NCBI GenBank assembly: GCA_963597615.1
Contig: CAVBQS010000052.1
Location: 1 to 64,000, forward strand
Length of the DNA: 64,000 nt
Source of the DNA: CAKRJP01 sp963597615
GTDB taxonomy: Bacteria; Bacillota; Clostridia; Lachnospirales; Lachnospiraceae
Reading direction: 5' to 3'
Shown: piece after piece, positions 50,626 through 59,014 of the stretch
Layout of the letters: each line of letters opens with the position of its first letter
Position numbering within the stretch: the first letter of the stretch is position 1
The notes under the pieces: generated by a model
What the model was told of the DNA's origin: nothing
What the model saw: only the letters and a program-made list of their open reading frames with translations
Databases searched by the model: none
Position numbers and translations under genes: made by a program

Positions 50626-51504
50626 TTAGTTGTTTTCTTCCTGAGGAATATTGTTTGCATTTTTTAGATAGATATAGATACCTAAGATAACAAGGAGCCC
50701 ACCGATGATCTGTTGGATTCCAGGAACCTGTCCAAAAAGGAAGAGGGCTAGAATAGAGGCGAATACAGGTTCTCCCAGCTTCATGTTGGAGATCAAAGCA
50801 GTAGGAAGATACTTTAAGCCCCAGTTGAAAATACTGTGGCCCATTAAGGTACAGAAGAGGCAAAGCAAAAAGCCCCAAAGGTAATTCATACCGCCATAGC
50901 CGTAGACAGGAGTCTTGGTAATTAGATTAAATATAAACAGGGTAAGGCTCGTGGTCCCGTATACAAAAAAAGTATAGACGGTTGTGGATAATCCTTTTCT
51001 TTGTCTAGAACCAATCATGGTATAAATGGCCATAAAACAGGCTCCCATTAAAGCTAAACTGTCTCCCTTGATAATGGCACTGCCTCCGGACCGGTCTGCC
51101 ATAGCTAAGACAACACTTCCGCCAAAAGTAATGGCGATTCCTAAAAGTCCAGAACGAGAACATTTTTCCCGGAATAACACGTAGGAGAGTATGCAAATAA
51201 AGAAAACTTCCGTATCCACTAAAACCGTGCTGGAAGAAACGCTGGTATAACGGATGGATTCAAAATAGCAGGTAAAGTGGCAAGCTAAGAAAAATCCGCT
51301 GATCATGCACCAAAGAATGTTTTTCCTGGTAAGAGATTTCAACTCTTCCTGGTGTTTGAAAAGAACTACAGGAAGCAAACACAAGGTGGTAAAGCCCATT
51401 CGATAGAAGGCTAGTACAGTAGAAGGTGCAGTGGCATATTTTACAAATATAGCTGAAAATGAAACCCCAATAACACCTAGTAACACGATTAATTTTGTTT
51501 TCAT
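50626..51504 (-). CDS. EamA/DMT-family transporter
   Basis: A 292-residue protein with ten hydrophobic helices in two EamA repeats. The first ends near GSVVLAMADRSG, the second has WGLKYLPTALISNMKLGEPVFASILALFLFGQ, the usual end-of-repeat signature. Such exporters move amino acids, metabolites or drugs; the substrate is unknown. The reading is on the minus strand, convergent with the microcompartment operon; AAAGGAC precedes the start at 51504. No functional tie to the operon is apparent. Confidence 0.88.
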   Translation of the reverse strand: MKTKLIVLLGVIGVSFSAIFVKYATAPSTVLAFYRMGFTTLCLLPVVLFKHQEELKSLTRKNILWCMISGFFLACHFTCYFESIRYTSVSSSTVLVDTEVFFICILSYVLFREKCSRSGLLGIAITFGGSVVLAMADRSGGSAIIKGDSLALMGACFMAIYTMIGSRQRKGLSTTVYTFFVYGTTSLTLFIFNLITKTPVYGYGGMNYLWGFLLCLFCTLMGHSIFNWGLKYLPTALISNMKLGEPVFASILALFLFGQVPGIQQIIGGLLVILGIYIYLKNANNIPQEENN

Positions 51505-51638
51505 AAAAGTCCTTTCTTTTATAACTATAACTAATTATAAAGGTTCTAAAGAATCTTATTATGAGTATATGCCCTCTGGAATTGGAAAGCAATAATTATC
51601 TGTGGGGGATTGTTGGAAAATTAACATTTATAAGGATA

Positions 51639-51689
51639 ACAGTTTATACAGGAATATTTGCATTTTATACAGGCAAAAGAACGGTTTAT
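51639..51689 (+). promoter_or_regulatory. Three LytTR-like boxes at exact 21-bp period
   Basis: ACAGTTTAT (51639-51647) fits the LytTR pattern [TA][AC][CA]GTTN[AG][TG] fully; GCATTTTAT (51660-51668) and ACGGTTTAT (51681-51689) are near matches, all 21 bp apart. They end 11 bases before a -35-like TTGTTA, a position for activation by the LytTR regulator encoded downstream. Confidence 0.55.
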
Positions 51690-51699
51690 GCAGAAGCTA

Positions 51700-51727
51700 T
51701 TGTTACTTTATAAAAAAAGTATAAAAT
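51700..51727 (+). promoter_or_regulatory. Promoter of the symporter gene
   Basis: TTGTTA (51700-51705), a 16-base spacer and TAAAAT (51722-51727) lie ahead of the symporter start, immediately downstream of the LytTR-like boxes. Confidence 0.45.
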
Positions 51728-51773
51728 AAGTTCATAGAATTGAGAGGTCGTTATAAAAAGGAAAAGGAGTTGG

Positions 51774-53030
51774 GTGTATTTTATGGAAAAAAAGAAGAAA
51801 TTTTCCCTGTCCCTTACCAGCCAGATTTTGATTGCCACGGTAGGTGGAATTGTGTTTGGAACAGTGGTTGGTGAGTGGGCTACAAATTTGAAGTTTATTG
51901 GAGACATCTTTATTCGTCTGATTCAGATGTCAGTAGTACTTTTGGTTATGTCTGCAGTGGCAGGAGCTGTGGGAAGCGGTGATGGCCAGGATGTAGGAAA
52001 AATGGGATTCCATACTTTCAAGTGGATTATTGGATTTACTGTAGTATCTGCAGGATTAGGTGTAATCTTATCCATTCTCTTTCAACCGGGAGTTGGTATT
52101 TCCTTGTCTGATGCAGAGCAGCTAGCAGAGCAGACAGTAGAATCTACATCCCTTCAGGAAACCATTTTAAACTTTGTGCCAACCAACATTGTTTCTTCCA
52201 TGGCGGATGGTTCCATGGTGCCTTGTATTGTATTTGCCTTATTCTTTGGTGTGGCTATGGGGGCCTACGCAAAAGAATCGGGAAATCGTATCATTGTTGA
52301 TTGGGTAACAAGCTTAAATGCTGTTATTACAAATATCATTAAAAATGTAATGGTAGTAGCTCCGATTGGTATCTTTTGCTTGCTGGCAAATGTTGCCGGT
52401 TCTACAGGAATCAAAGTAATTATTCCAATGCTGAAATTTTTGTTAGTTCTTCTTATAGGCGATGCCATTCAATTTATTTTATTTACCCCTCTTACAGCAG
52501 TTTTGTGTAAGGTAAATCTCTTTAAGATGCCAAAGAAATTTGCGAAAATGTCCATTATGGCAGTGACAACAACCTCTGGTGCAATCTGTCTTCCAACAAA
52601 AATTGAGGACGAGGTTACGAAATTTGGTGTAAGCCGTAAAGTGGCTGATTTTACCGGACCTATTACCATGTCTATGAACAGTTGTGGGGCAGCACAGTGC
52701 TATGTAGCAGCAATCTTTTTCATGGCACAGGCAACGGGAGTTACAATGACACCTTACCAGATGGGAATGGCCATTTTACTTTCCTGCCTTATGTGTTTAG
52801 GAACCATTTCCGTTCCGGGAGGTTCCGTAATCGTTTATACATTCTTGGCAAGTTCTTTGGGGCTGTCTCTAGACAGTATTGCGGTATTGATTGGTATTGA
52901 CTGGTTTGCAGGAATGTTCCGTACCTTAATGAATGTTGATGTAGATGTTATGGTAGGTATGCTGGTGGCTAATAAGCTTGGGGAGTTAGACTACGATGTA
53001 TTTAATGAGAAGAAAACTGTTACCTATTAA
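51774..53030 (+). CDS. Dicarboxylate/amino-acid:cation symporter (DAACS family)
   Basis: A 418-residue membrane transporter of the glutamate/dicarboxylate family. Signature features are the polar hairpin and TM segments around TTTSGAICLPTKIEDEVTKFG, and the substrate site TMSMNSCGAAQCYVAAIFF. In characterised relatives the helix before contains NMDGTA-type residues; here it reads NSCGAAQ, so the substrate may be Ser/Thr- or acid-type but is uncertain. Start is GTG 51774 (GGAG four bases before) or ATG 51783. The adjacent LytS/LytTR pair and the boxes ahead of this gene suggest it is regulated by external substrate. Confidence 0.85.
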   Translation: MYFMEKKKKFSLSLTSQILIATVGGIVFGTVVGEWATNLKFIGDIFIRLIQMSVVLLVMSAVAGAVGSGDGQDVGKMGFHTFKWIIGFTVVSAGLGVILSILFQPGVGISLSDAEQLAEQTVESTSLQETILNFVPTNIVSSMADGSMVPCIVFALFFGVAMGAYAKESGNRIIVDWVTSLNAVITNIIKNVMVVAPIGIFCLLANVAGSTGIKVIIPMLKFLLVLLIGDAIQFILFTPLTAVLCKVNLFKMPKKFAKMSIMAVTTTSGAICLPTKIEDEVTKFGVSRKVADFTGPITMSMNSCGAAQCYVAAIFFMAQATGVTMTPYQMGMAILLSCLMCLGTISVPGGSVIVYTFLASSLGLSLDSIAVLIGIDWFAGMFRTLMNVDVDVMVGMLVANKLGELDYDVFNEKKTVTY

Positions 53031-53087
53031 TTAATAGGCGAACCTATTTTATTTAGCTGTTATCGAAAAAAATCATACATAACTATG

Positions 53088-53131
53088 GAAAAGCTTCTGA
53101 TGTGGGAAAGGTCCATGTCAGGGGCTTTTTC
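53088..53131 (+). terminator. Terminator after the symporter
   Basis: GAAAAGC (53088-53094) pairs with GCTTTTTC (end 53131), extended by CTGA/TCAG and TGG/CCA steps, then a T-rich tail. Confidence 0.75.
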
Positions 53132-53215
53132 ATTTCATAGGTAGGAGAATTGCTTTTTTTATTTTAGAGATTTAGAATAGTTATAAGAAATTCATACAGC
53201 CACAGGAGCCAGAAA

Positions 53216-55048
53216 ATGACCAAGCAGGAATTGATTTCAAAATTGATCAGTAACATTGCGGTGCTGACCTTAGTAGCGGAAATTCTTTCTAGATTTCCCC
53301 CAATCCAGGAGGCAATTTCCAATGAGCGAAGACGATGGGAACAGATTATCATGCTGTCCCTTATTTTTGGTGGGATTATTATTTTGTCAACAGCTATTGG
53401 GGTCAATATAGGAAGCTATCGCTTGGATACAAAGGCCATTGGAGCCATTGCTGCAGGTCTTTTAGGAGGCCCTGTAGTGGGCTTTTTATCTTCCTGTATT
53501 GGAGCCTTGTATGTGTTATTCTTTTTCGTTCCCAGCAGTTTTGCAAAAAGCGCTGCCTTTGCCACCTTATTGTGTGGCCTATTAGGAGCTGGGTTTTATC
53601 CTTATTTTCAAAGAGGACGCTGGAAATACAGGGATCTATTTGTATTGGCCTGTTTTGGTGAAGTGGTGGAGATGGTTACCTTGATCCGTGTTACTGTCTC
53701 AATCCAGGTAGCGGTATCGGCCATTTTGGATGCGGCAGTGCCTATGATTTTTATGAATTCCATTGGCATTTTAATCTTTGTATCTTGTTTTAATACGGTA
53801 TTTGTAAGGCAAGACATTTCAAGCAGCAGGCAGTTGCAGCAAATGTTGGAACTAACCAAACACTGCATGCCTATTTTCCAAAATGATCTGGTTAAAGGGG
53901 AAGCTATGAATCATTTGATGGATCTGATCATTGAGGAAACCGGATGGGTTGGTGCTATGATCATGGATCACAGGGAAATGTTGGCCTGGAAAATCATTGC
54001 AGACATGGACGTGAAAAGTCCTATGGATCATATGGAAGATATAAAAGAAGCCTGGAAAGTTTTAGAATTGCCAGAAAATGCCTGGGAAAGTTCCAAAGTT
54101 TTAGAGGCTGCATTAAAAGACAAAGAAATAGATAAAGGTTTTAAAATTATAAAAAAACTGTGGGAAATTCCGGAGATTGCAGCCCTTGCCATGGAAAAAC
54201 AGGAGATGGTTACAGTCTTTCCTATTCCAAAAAGCAGTCCCTGGTATCGCACCATGCGAGAGTGCTCCGTGGTGGCGGCGCCCTTCGTTATAGAAGAAAA
54301 ATCTAAGGGTTGTCTGTTAGTATTTATGAAGAAACAATGGACGGGAAGAAAAAGTGAGTTAGATATGATTGGAAATCTAGCCACTATTGCATCCTATCAG
54401 ATGGCGGTCAGGGAATTAGAGAAACGACAGCTCATGCTTCAGAAAGCAGAATTTAAGGCATTGCAATTTCAAGTGAATCCCCATTTCCTTTTTAATGCCT
54501 TAAATACCCTTGCCAGTGTCTGCAGGGAAGACCCGGATCGAGCCAGGGAGCTTATTGTTACTTTGGCAGAGTATTTTCGCTATAATTTGGATTATGAGGC
54601 CTATATGGTGTCTCTAAGGGATGAGCTTTCCCATGTTATGGATTATTTAGAGCTTGAACGGGCTAGATTTGAGGATAAGTTGATAGTAAGCTATGAGATT
54701 CCTCCAAGAATAGACATAAAAGTTCCTACATTGATTTTGCAGCCCATAGTGGAAAATGCAGTTCGCCATGGCATTAGCAGAGACGGAAAGCGTAGGGTGA
54801 AAATTAAGATTCAGGGACTTGAGGAAAGTTATTTGGTGGAAATTAGTGATAAAGGGAAAGGGTTTCCTAAAGAAGTGATTGAACAGTTATACGCCGGACA
54901 ATCTATAGGCAACAGTATTGGACTAAGTAATGTTCATAAACGTTTGAAAAATATTTATGGAGAGGATGCAGGACTTCGGATTATTAGTGGGGAAGATGGA
55001 AGCACCGTATCTATGGAATTTAGAAAAGAAAAGGGAAATGAATTATGA
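53216..55048 (+). CDS. LytS-type sensor histidine kinase
   Basis: A 610-residue membrane sensor. Five or six hydrophobic helices span about 38-210 (5TM-LYT-like, with GLLGGPVVGFLSS), followed by a GAF-like region, then the kinase. The phospho-acceptor motif is NPHFLFNALNTLA, the N box PIVENAVRHGIS and G1 DKGKGFP are intact, in contrast to the sensor of the microcompartment locus. It partners with the overlapping LytTR regulator (4-base ATGA overlap). Such pairs usually control a nearby transporter or cell-wall genes; the DAACS symporter upstream is the natural target. Confidence 0.9.
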   Translation: MTKQELISKLISNIAVLTLVAEILSRFPPIQEAISNERRRWEQIIMLSLIFGGIIILSTAIGVNIGSYRLDTKAIGAIAAGLLGGPVVGFLSSCIGALYVLFFFVPSSFAKSAAFATLLCGLLGAGFYPYFQRGRWKYRDLFVLACFGEVVEMVTLIRVTVSIQVAVSAILDAAVPMIFMNSIGILIFVSCFNTVFVRQDISSSRQLQQMLELTKHCMPIFQNDLVKGEAMNHLMDLIIEETGWVGAMIMDHREMLAWKIIADMDVKSPMDHMEDIKEAWKVLELPENAWESSKVLEAALKDKEIDKGFKIIKKLWEIPEIAALAMEKQEMVTVFPIPKSSPWYRTMRECSVVAAPFVIEEKSKGCLLVFMKKQWTGRKSELDMIGNLATIASYQMAVRELEKRQLMLQKAEFKALQFQVNPHFLFNALNTLASVCREDPDRARELIVTLAEYFRYNLDYEAYMVSLRDELSHVMDYLELERARFEDKLIVSYEIPPRIDIKVPTLILQPIVENAVRHGISRDGKRRVKIKIQGLEESYLVEISDKGKGFPKEVIEQLYAGQSIGNSIGLSNVHKRLKNIYGEDAGLRIISGEDGSTVSMEFRKEKGNEL

Positions 55049-55779
55049 AAATTGGAATCATAGATGATGAAAGACCGGCAAGAAGTGAACTTAGACATCA
55101 ACTGTCAGAAATCTTACCGGAGGCTCAAATCCTTGAGGGAGATAGTGGAGCTAAGGCTTTAGAAATGGCAGAGAAAGAATCTTTAGATATTTTATTTTTA
55201 GATATTAATCTGGGAGATATTGCAGGCACAGCTTTGGTGAATGCCATTAAAAACATGCAGCCAGGTCTTCAGATTGTATTTGTGACGGCTTATTCGGAGT
55301 ATGCGCTTCAGGCCTTTGAACTTGGAATAGAGGACTATATTATGAAACCATTTTCTCCAAAACGCTTGGAGAAGGTGCTGGATCGATTACAAGAACGAAT
55401 GCAAGGGAAAGTCAGGCCGTTAGAGCAGGAGAAAAATCAAAGGCCGCCCAAAAGGATTGCCATTAATATTGGAACAAAGACTATATTTGAAGATGTGGAA
55501 AATATTGTCTATATAGAAACCTTTAATCGGGGATGTATGGTATACACCAGTTCTAATACCTACAGTGACAGTCGAACCATTGGTGAATATGAAAAGAAGC
55601 TTGCGGGCGGAAGATTTTTTCGAATTCATAAAAGCTACCTAATAAATATTGACAAGGTTTCAGAGGTGTTTCCCTGGGGAAATAATAGCTTTAATCTAAG
55701 GATGCACGGATATGAAAAGAACATGCTGCCAGTTAGCAGAGAAAAAATGAAAAACTTAAGACAGCTACTGGAATCTTAG
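55045..55779 (+). CDS. LytTR-family response regulator
   Basis: A 244-residue regulator: receiver domain with the acidic DDE start, phospho-acceptor Asp in ILFLDINLGD, and KPF after; then a LytTR DNA-binding domain (IVYIETFNRG, GRFFRIHKSYLINIDKVSEV). LytTR proteins bind pairs of 9-bp sites about 21 bp apart. Three such sites stand upstream of the symporter 3.3 kb away, so autoregulation of the pair may run through that operon. It overlaps the LytS gene by four bases. Confidence 0.92.
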   Translation: MKIGIIDDERPARSELRHQLSEILPEAQILEGDSGAKALEMAEKESLDILFLDINLGDIAGTALVNAIKNMQPGLQIVFVTAYSEYALQAFELGIEDYIMKPFSPKRLEKVLDRLQERMQGKVRPLEQEKNQRPPKRIAINIGTKTIFEDVENIVYIETFNRGCMVYTSSNTYSDSRTIGEYEKKLAGGRFFRIHKSYLINIDKVSEVFPWGNNSFNLRMHGYEKNMLPVSREKMKNLRQLLES

Positions 55780-55828
55780 GAACTCTTATAGAAAAATGTC
55801 TTGTAGAAAATATAAGAGGAATGGTAGA

Positions 55829-55878
55829 CTTCACGAATTTAATGTGCTAAAATGCTAATGTATGGAACGTTCGTGAAG
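55829..55878. promoter_or_regulatory. Inverted repeat around the yerC-like promoter
   Basis: CTTCACGAA (55829-55837) is an exact inverted match to TTCGTGAAG (55870-55878). Between them is an extended -10 (TGC-TAAAAT, 55845-55853), and the second arm runs into the ribosome site. GAACGTTC is a further palindrome at 55865-55872. Confidence 0.55.
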
Positions 55879-55892
55879 GAGATATATAAGGT

Positions 55893-56192
55893 ATGAGTAA
55901 AAAAATCAGAACTGAGGCGGTAGATTATTTGTTTCAGGGGATTTTAAGTTTGGAGAGCAAGGAAGAATGTTATACTTTTTTTGAGGACATTTGCACCATC
56001 AATGAGCTTTTGTCCCTGTCTCAGAGGTTTGAAGTGGCAAAGATGCTTAGAGAACATAGAACCTATCTTGAGATAGCGGAACAGACAGGAGCCTCCACAG
56101 CTACCATTAGTCGAGTGAATCGATCCTTAAACTATGGCAATGATGGATATGATATGGTATTTGAGCGGATTGACAAGAAATCAGAAGAGTAG
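55893..56192 (+). CDS. YerC/YecD-type TrpR-like repressor
   Basis: A 99-residue TrpR-superfamily HTH protein. The stretch LSLSQRFEVAKMLREHRTYLEIAEQTGASTATISRVNRSLNYG is the usual pattern, with the HTH at about residues 50-72. Family members in Gram-positives are short regulators of unclear ligand. AAGGAGATAT precedes the start. The inverted repeat bracketing its promoter suggests autoregulation. It is followed by a terminator and then a TetR gene. Confidence 0.9.
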   Translation: MSKKIRTEAVDYLFQGILSLESKEECYTFFEDICTINELLSLSQRFEVAKMLREHRTYLEIAEQTGASTATISRVNRSLNYGNDGYDMVFERIDKKSEE

Positions 56193-56205
56193 AAGCTGAA
56201 ACAAG

Positions 56206-56270
56206 AAAAAGCAACCTTTCATTTATTTGCTAGTGGAATACTAGCTGAATATTTGAAAGGTTGCTTTTTA
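56206..56270 (+). terminator. Terminator after the yerC-like gene
   Basis: AAAAAGCAACCTTTC (56206-56220) pairs with GAAAGGTTGCTTTTT (56255-56269), enclosing a second hairpin GCTAGT/ACTAGC. Confidence 0.85.
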
Positions 56271-56351
56271 ATTTGGTATGATTGTGTTATAATTATGAAG
56301 CGTATGATACCTGTTTGGGGAATCGGATATTATATAAAGGTGGGGGATGAA

Positions 56352-56951
56352 ATGAGTCAAGAGAAACAAGATTATAAAGATGATACCAGAGCAAGAATTG
56401 TAGATGCAGCTTGGGAGCTGTTTCATGAAAAAGGCTATGAGAAGACTACGGTGAATGATATTATCAAAAAAGCCAACACGTCCAAGGGCGGTTTCTATTA
56501 TTACTTTACTGCCAAGGATGAACTTCTCAATTCTTTATATGCTATTTGGGATGGAGAATATAAGAAATTTTATGATAATATGGATAAGAGCCTTGACTGC
56601 TATGTGCAGCTTCAGCAGATCGCTCAATATGCTTATTACTATACAGAGACCAATATTGCGCCAGAACTTTTGGGACGACTTTATCAGGCACAGCTGTTAG
56701 ACAAGCGTCAAGATTGCTTTATGAACCCTGATCGATATTATGTAAAATTGGTTAAGAATATTGTGGAGGAAGGCCAGAAGCGTCATGAGATTCGTTCGGA
56801 TTTGACAGTGGAAGAGATAGCTCATATGGTTCTGGTTACAGATCGAGGTATCTTGATGGATTGGTGCATTAGGGAAGGCAAGTTTTCTCTAGGATATTAC
56901 GGAAGCAGAGATTTTGAGCTGTATATGAAGTTTCTAAGAGAAGGCTTATAG
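56352..56951 (+). CDS. TetR-family transcriptional regulator
   Basis: A 199-residue TetR protein: N-terminal HTH (RIVDAAWELFHEKGYEKTTVNDIIKKANTSKGGFYYYF) and a helical ligand-binding domain. Start ATG 56352 follows AAAGGTGGGGG; the frame from 56253 would overlap the preceding terminator. Such repressors often control a neighbouring exporter, but the flanking genes here are a DUF1836 protein (convergent) and the YerC-like gene, so the target is not evident. Confidence 0.9.
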   Translation: MSQEKQDYKDDTRARIVDAAWELFHEKGYEKTTVNDIIKKANTSKGGFYYYFTAKDELLNSLYAIWDGEYKKFYDNMDKSLDCYVQLQQIAQYAYYYTETNIAPELLGRLYQAQLLDKRQDCFMNPDRYYVKLVKNIVEEGQKRHEIRSDLTVEEIAHMVLVTDRGILMDWCIREGKFSLGYYGSRDFELYMKFLREGL

Positions 56952-56981
56952 ATCATTATATTAGAGATTTAAACAAAACAA

Positions 56982-57009
56982 AAAGGAACTCGAAGGAGTT
57001 CCCTTTTAC
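56982..57009. terminator. Bidirectional terminator
   Basis: GGAACTC, GAAG loop, GAGTTCC, flanked by A and T tracts, between the convergent TetR and DUF1836 genes. Confidence 0.7.
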
Positions 57010-57014
57010 TATCT

Positions 57015-57635
57015 TTACTGCTTTTGTTTTTTGTGTTGAGGCTTAGGTAGCTCATCAATGAGTTGTTCAATCAGTTGTTTTTTAAGATAGACATCAAAAC
57101 TAAGATTACAGATGAAGGCGAAGGTTTGAAGTTCTTCTAGTTCCTCTTCCTTAAGTTCTTCTATGTCTTTAAATTGTTCTAAAGCCTTCTTGTAGGATTT
57201 TGCAACATCCTTTTGCACCGAAGGAATCCGATCTATTTCCATATTCAGAATCTCCTGGTAAATATCAGAAATCCCAAAAGAGGAATCATCATGAAAATAT
57301 TTCTCTGTAATAGGATTCAGAAGAGTTTCAATATCTTTAATAGAGAGAATATTCTTCAGATAATAAATAAAAATCATAGCAAGAATATGCTCTTTGGAAT
57401 ACTTCTTCTTCACTGGGGGAGGAAGAAGATTGTTTTTTGCATAATTATTGATCATGGTCTTTGTGAGGATCTTGTCCTCAGGGTAACGCTTGGTAGAGGC
57501 AAATCCTTCGTCCATAAAAGTAGTTACCTGGTCCATATATAAATCAATGTTAGGAATATCTCCGGCTTCTACATAATCAATGTTTGAGATACCAGAGAGG
57601 ATTTTTTTAAACATTTCTTTTGTATCTGTTTCCAT
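57015..57635 (-). CDS. DUF1836-domain protein
   Basis: A 206-residue soluble protein of the DUF1836 family, widespread in Firmicutes. It has the family pattern of an N-terminal IPNIDLYMDQVTTFMDE, then LTKTMINNYAKNNLLPPPVKKKYSKEHI, which resembles a MerR-like winged helix, followed by acidic helices. Probably a DNA-binding regulator; function unknown. A ribosome-like GAGGTGATAAA precedes the start at 57635 on the minus strand. Confidence 0.85.
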   Translation of the reverse strand: METDTKEMFKKILSGISNIDYVEAGDIPNIDLYMDQVTTFMDEGFASTKRYPEDKILTKTMINNYAKNNLLPPPVKKKYSKEHILAMIFIYYLKNILSIKDIETLLNPITEKYFHDDSSFGISDIYQEILNMEIDRIPSVQKDVAKSYKKALEQFKDIEELKEEELEELQTFAFICNLSFDVYLKKQLIEQLIDELPKPQHKKQKQ

Positions 57636-57849
57636 TTTATCACCTCGATGTGTTTATTATATAGTTTTTAAAACTATATGACAAGAGAAAAATAGAAGTT
57701 CTGATTGGATGCTTTGTAAGCAAAATGCCTTAGACTTGCATATTTTCGGCAAATGCTTTATAATAGCCGTTGTTAACTTTTGAATTTCGCATGGATAATT
57801 ATCGAGGAAAATATTCTCGATGCAAAAAGAGAAAGGAACGAATATTTAT

Positions 57850-58950
57850 ATGAGTATGCATAGGAAGCGAATGACCAACCTAGGCTTATCCCTAGTCTGT
57901 GCATTCGGTATGACACTGACCAGCGTGCCAGTGTATGCAGCGGATGATGTTTCTACCTTGGAAAAGCAAACTACCAGCTTGCAAAAGGAGCTGGAAGGTT
58001 ACAATTCGGATTTGGTGGAGATTGGAACAAAGATTTCAGATACAGAGGACAAGATACAGGCGGCTGATAATGAAGTCTACCGTTTGGAAGCCTCTCTACG
58101 GATTTCGCGAAATAATGAAGAGACCCAATATGAAAATATGAAAAGTCGGATTCAGTTCATGTATGAAAATGGATCCACCACCTTACTAACTATGTTGTGT
58201 GAGGCGGAGAGTATGTCGGATTTTCTGAATAAAGCAGATTTTATTCAGAACATTACAGAGTACGATAGGGAGATGCTTCAAAACTTGGTGGCAGTTAGAG
58301 AAGGTATTGAAACTCAGGAAGAAGACCTTAAAAATCAGCAGGCAGAGTTGGAAAGTCTTCAGGAAGAATTAGAAAAAGAGCAGGATGCCCTTCAAGCTAA
58401 GGCAGATGCGACATCAACTAATTTGAAGGAGTTTCAAAGCAAGTTAACAGCAGCCAGGGAAGCGGCAGCCAAGGAAAAGGCAGCTAAGGAAGAAGCCGAG
58501 AGACAAGCGGCAGCTAAGGCCCAGGCGGCGGCAGCTCTAGCAGCCCAGGCAGCAAGTAATTCTTCCAGTTCTTCCAGTAGTTCTAGCTCGTCTAGTTCTT
58601 CAGAAAGCTCTAGCGGTTCTACCCAGGTAAATACCACCGTAGCCACAGAGGGAACGACCTGGGGGGATTACATTATACCGGCAGGAGGACTTACTCCATC
58701 AGCAGGTCGTATTACTTATGGAGATCACACAGAGACCTATTATTCCCAGCAGGTACTTCCGGGCGGAGGACTTGATATACCGGGAAGACATGTGGCCAGT
58801 GATGGAACCGTAAGAGATTCCGATGGTTATATTGTAGTAGCCAGTGATGATTATTCAAAGGGAACAGTAGTAGAAACTTCCCTTGGAACTGCTAAGGTAT
58901 ATGACTGCGGAAGCGGATCGGGAAATATTGATATTTATACGGATTGGTAA
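57850..58950 (+). CDS. Secreted PcsB-like coiled-coil protein with Ser-rich linker and 3D-type domain
   Basis: A 366-residue exported protein. A signal peptide (RKRMTNLGLSLVCAFG.. ending VPVYA) is followed by a long coiled coil (about 35-215, PcsB/CwlO type), an Ala/Lys/Glu hinge, a tract of about fourteen Ser, and a C-terminal domain with 3D-like pattern (VVETSLGTAKVYDCGSGSGN, DIYTDW). PcsB-like coiled coils control peptidoglycan hydrolases; 3D domains occur in resuscitation-type lytic enzymes. I choose ATG 57850, behind AAAGGAACG; 57820 is possible. Role in cell-wall turnover is inferred. Confidence 0.8.
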   Translation: MSMHRKRMTNLGLSLVCAFGMTLTSVPVYAADDVSTLEKQTTSLQKELEGYNSDLVEIGTKISDTEDKIQAADNEVYRLEASLRISRNNEETQYENMKSRIQFMYENGSTTLLTMLCEAESMSDFLNKADFIQNITEYDREMLQNLVAVREGIETQEEDLKNQQAELESLQEELEKEQDALQAKADATSTNLKEFQSKLTAAREAAAKEKAAKEEAERQAAAKAQAAAALAAQAASNSSSSSSSSSSSSSSESSSGSTQVNTTVATEGTTWGDYIIPAGGLTPSAGRITYGDHTETYYSQQVLPGGGLDIPGRHVASDGTVRDSDGYIVVASDDYSKGTVVETSLGTAKVYDCGSGSGNIDIYTDW

Positions 58951-58961
58951 ATAAAGCAAAT

Positions 58962-59002
58962 AAAAAAGATCTAATGTCGATTCAGACATTAGATCTTTTT
59001 TT
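58962..59002. terminator. Bidirectional terminator
   Basis: AAAAAAGATCTAATGTC pairs with GACATTAGATCTTTTTTT (58985-59002), between two convergent genes. Confidence 0.92.
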
Positions 59003-59014
59003 GCTTATTGAGAT

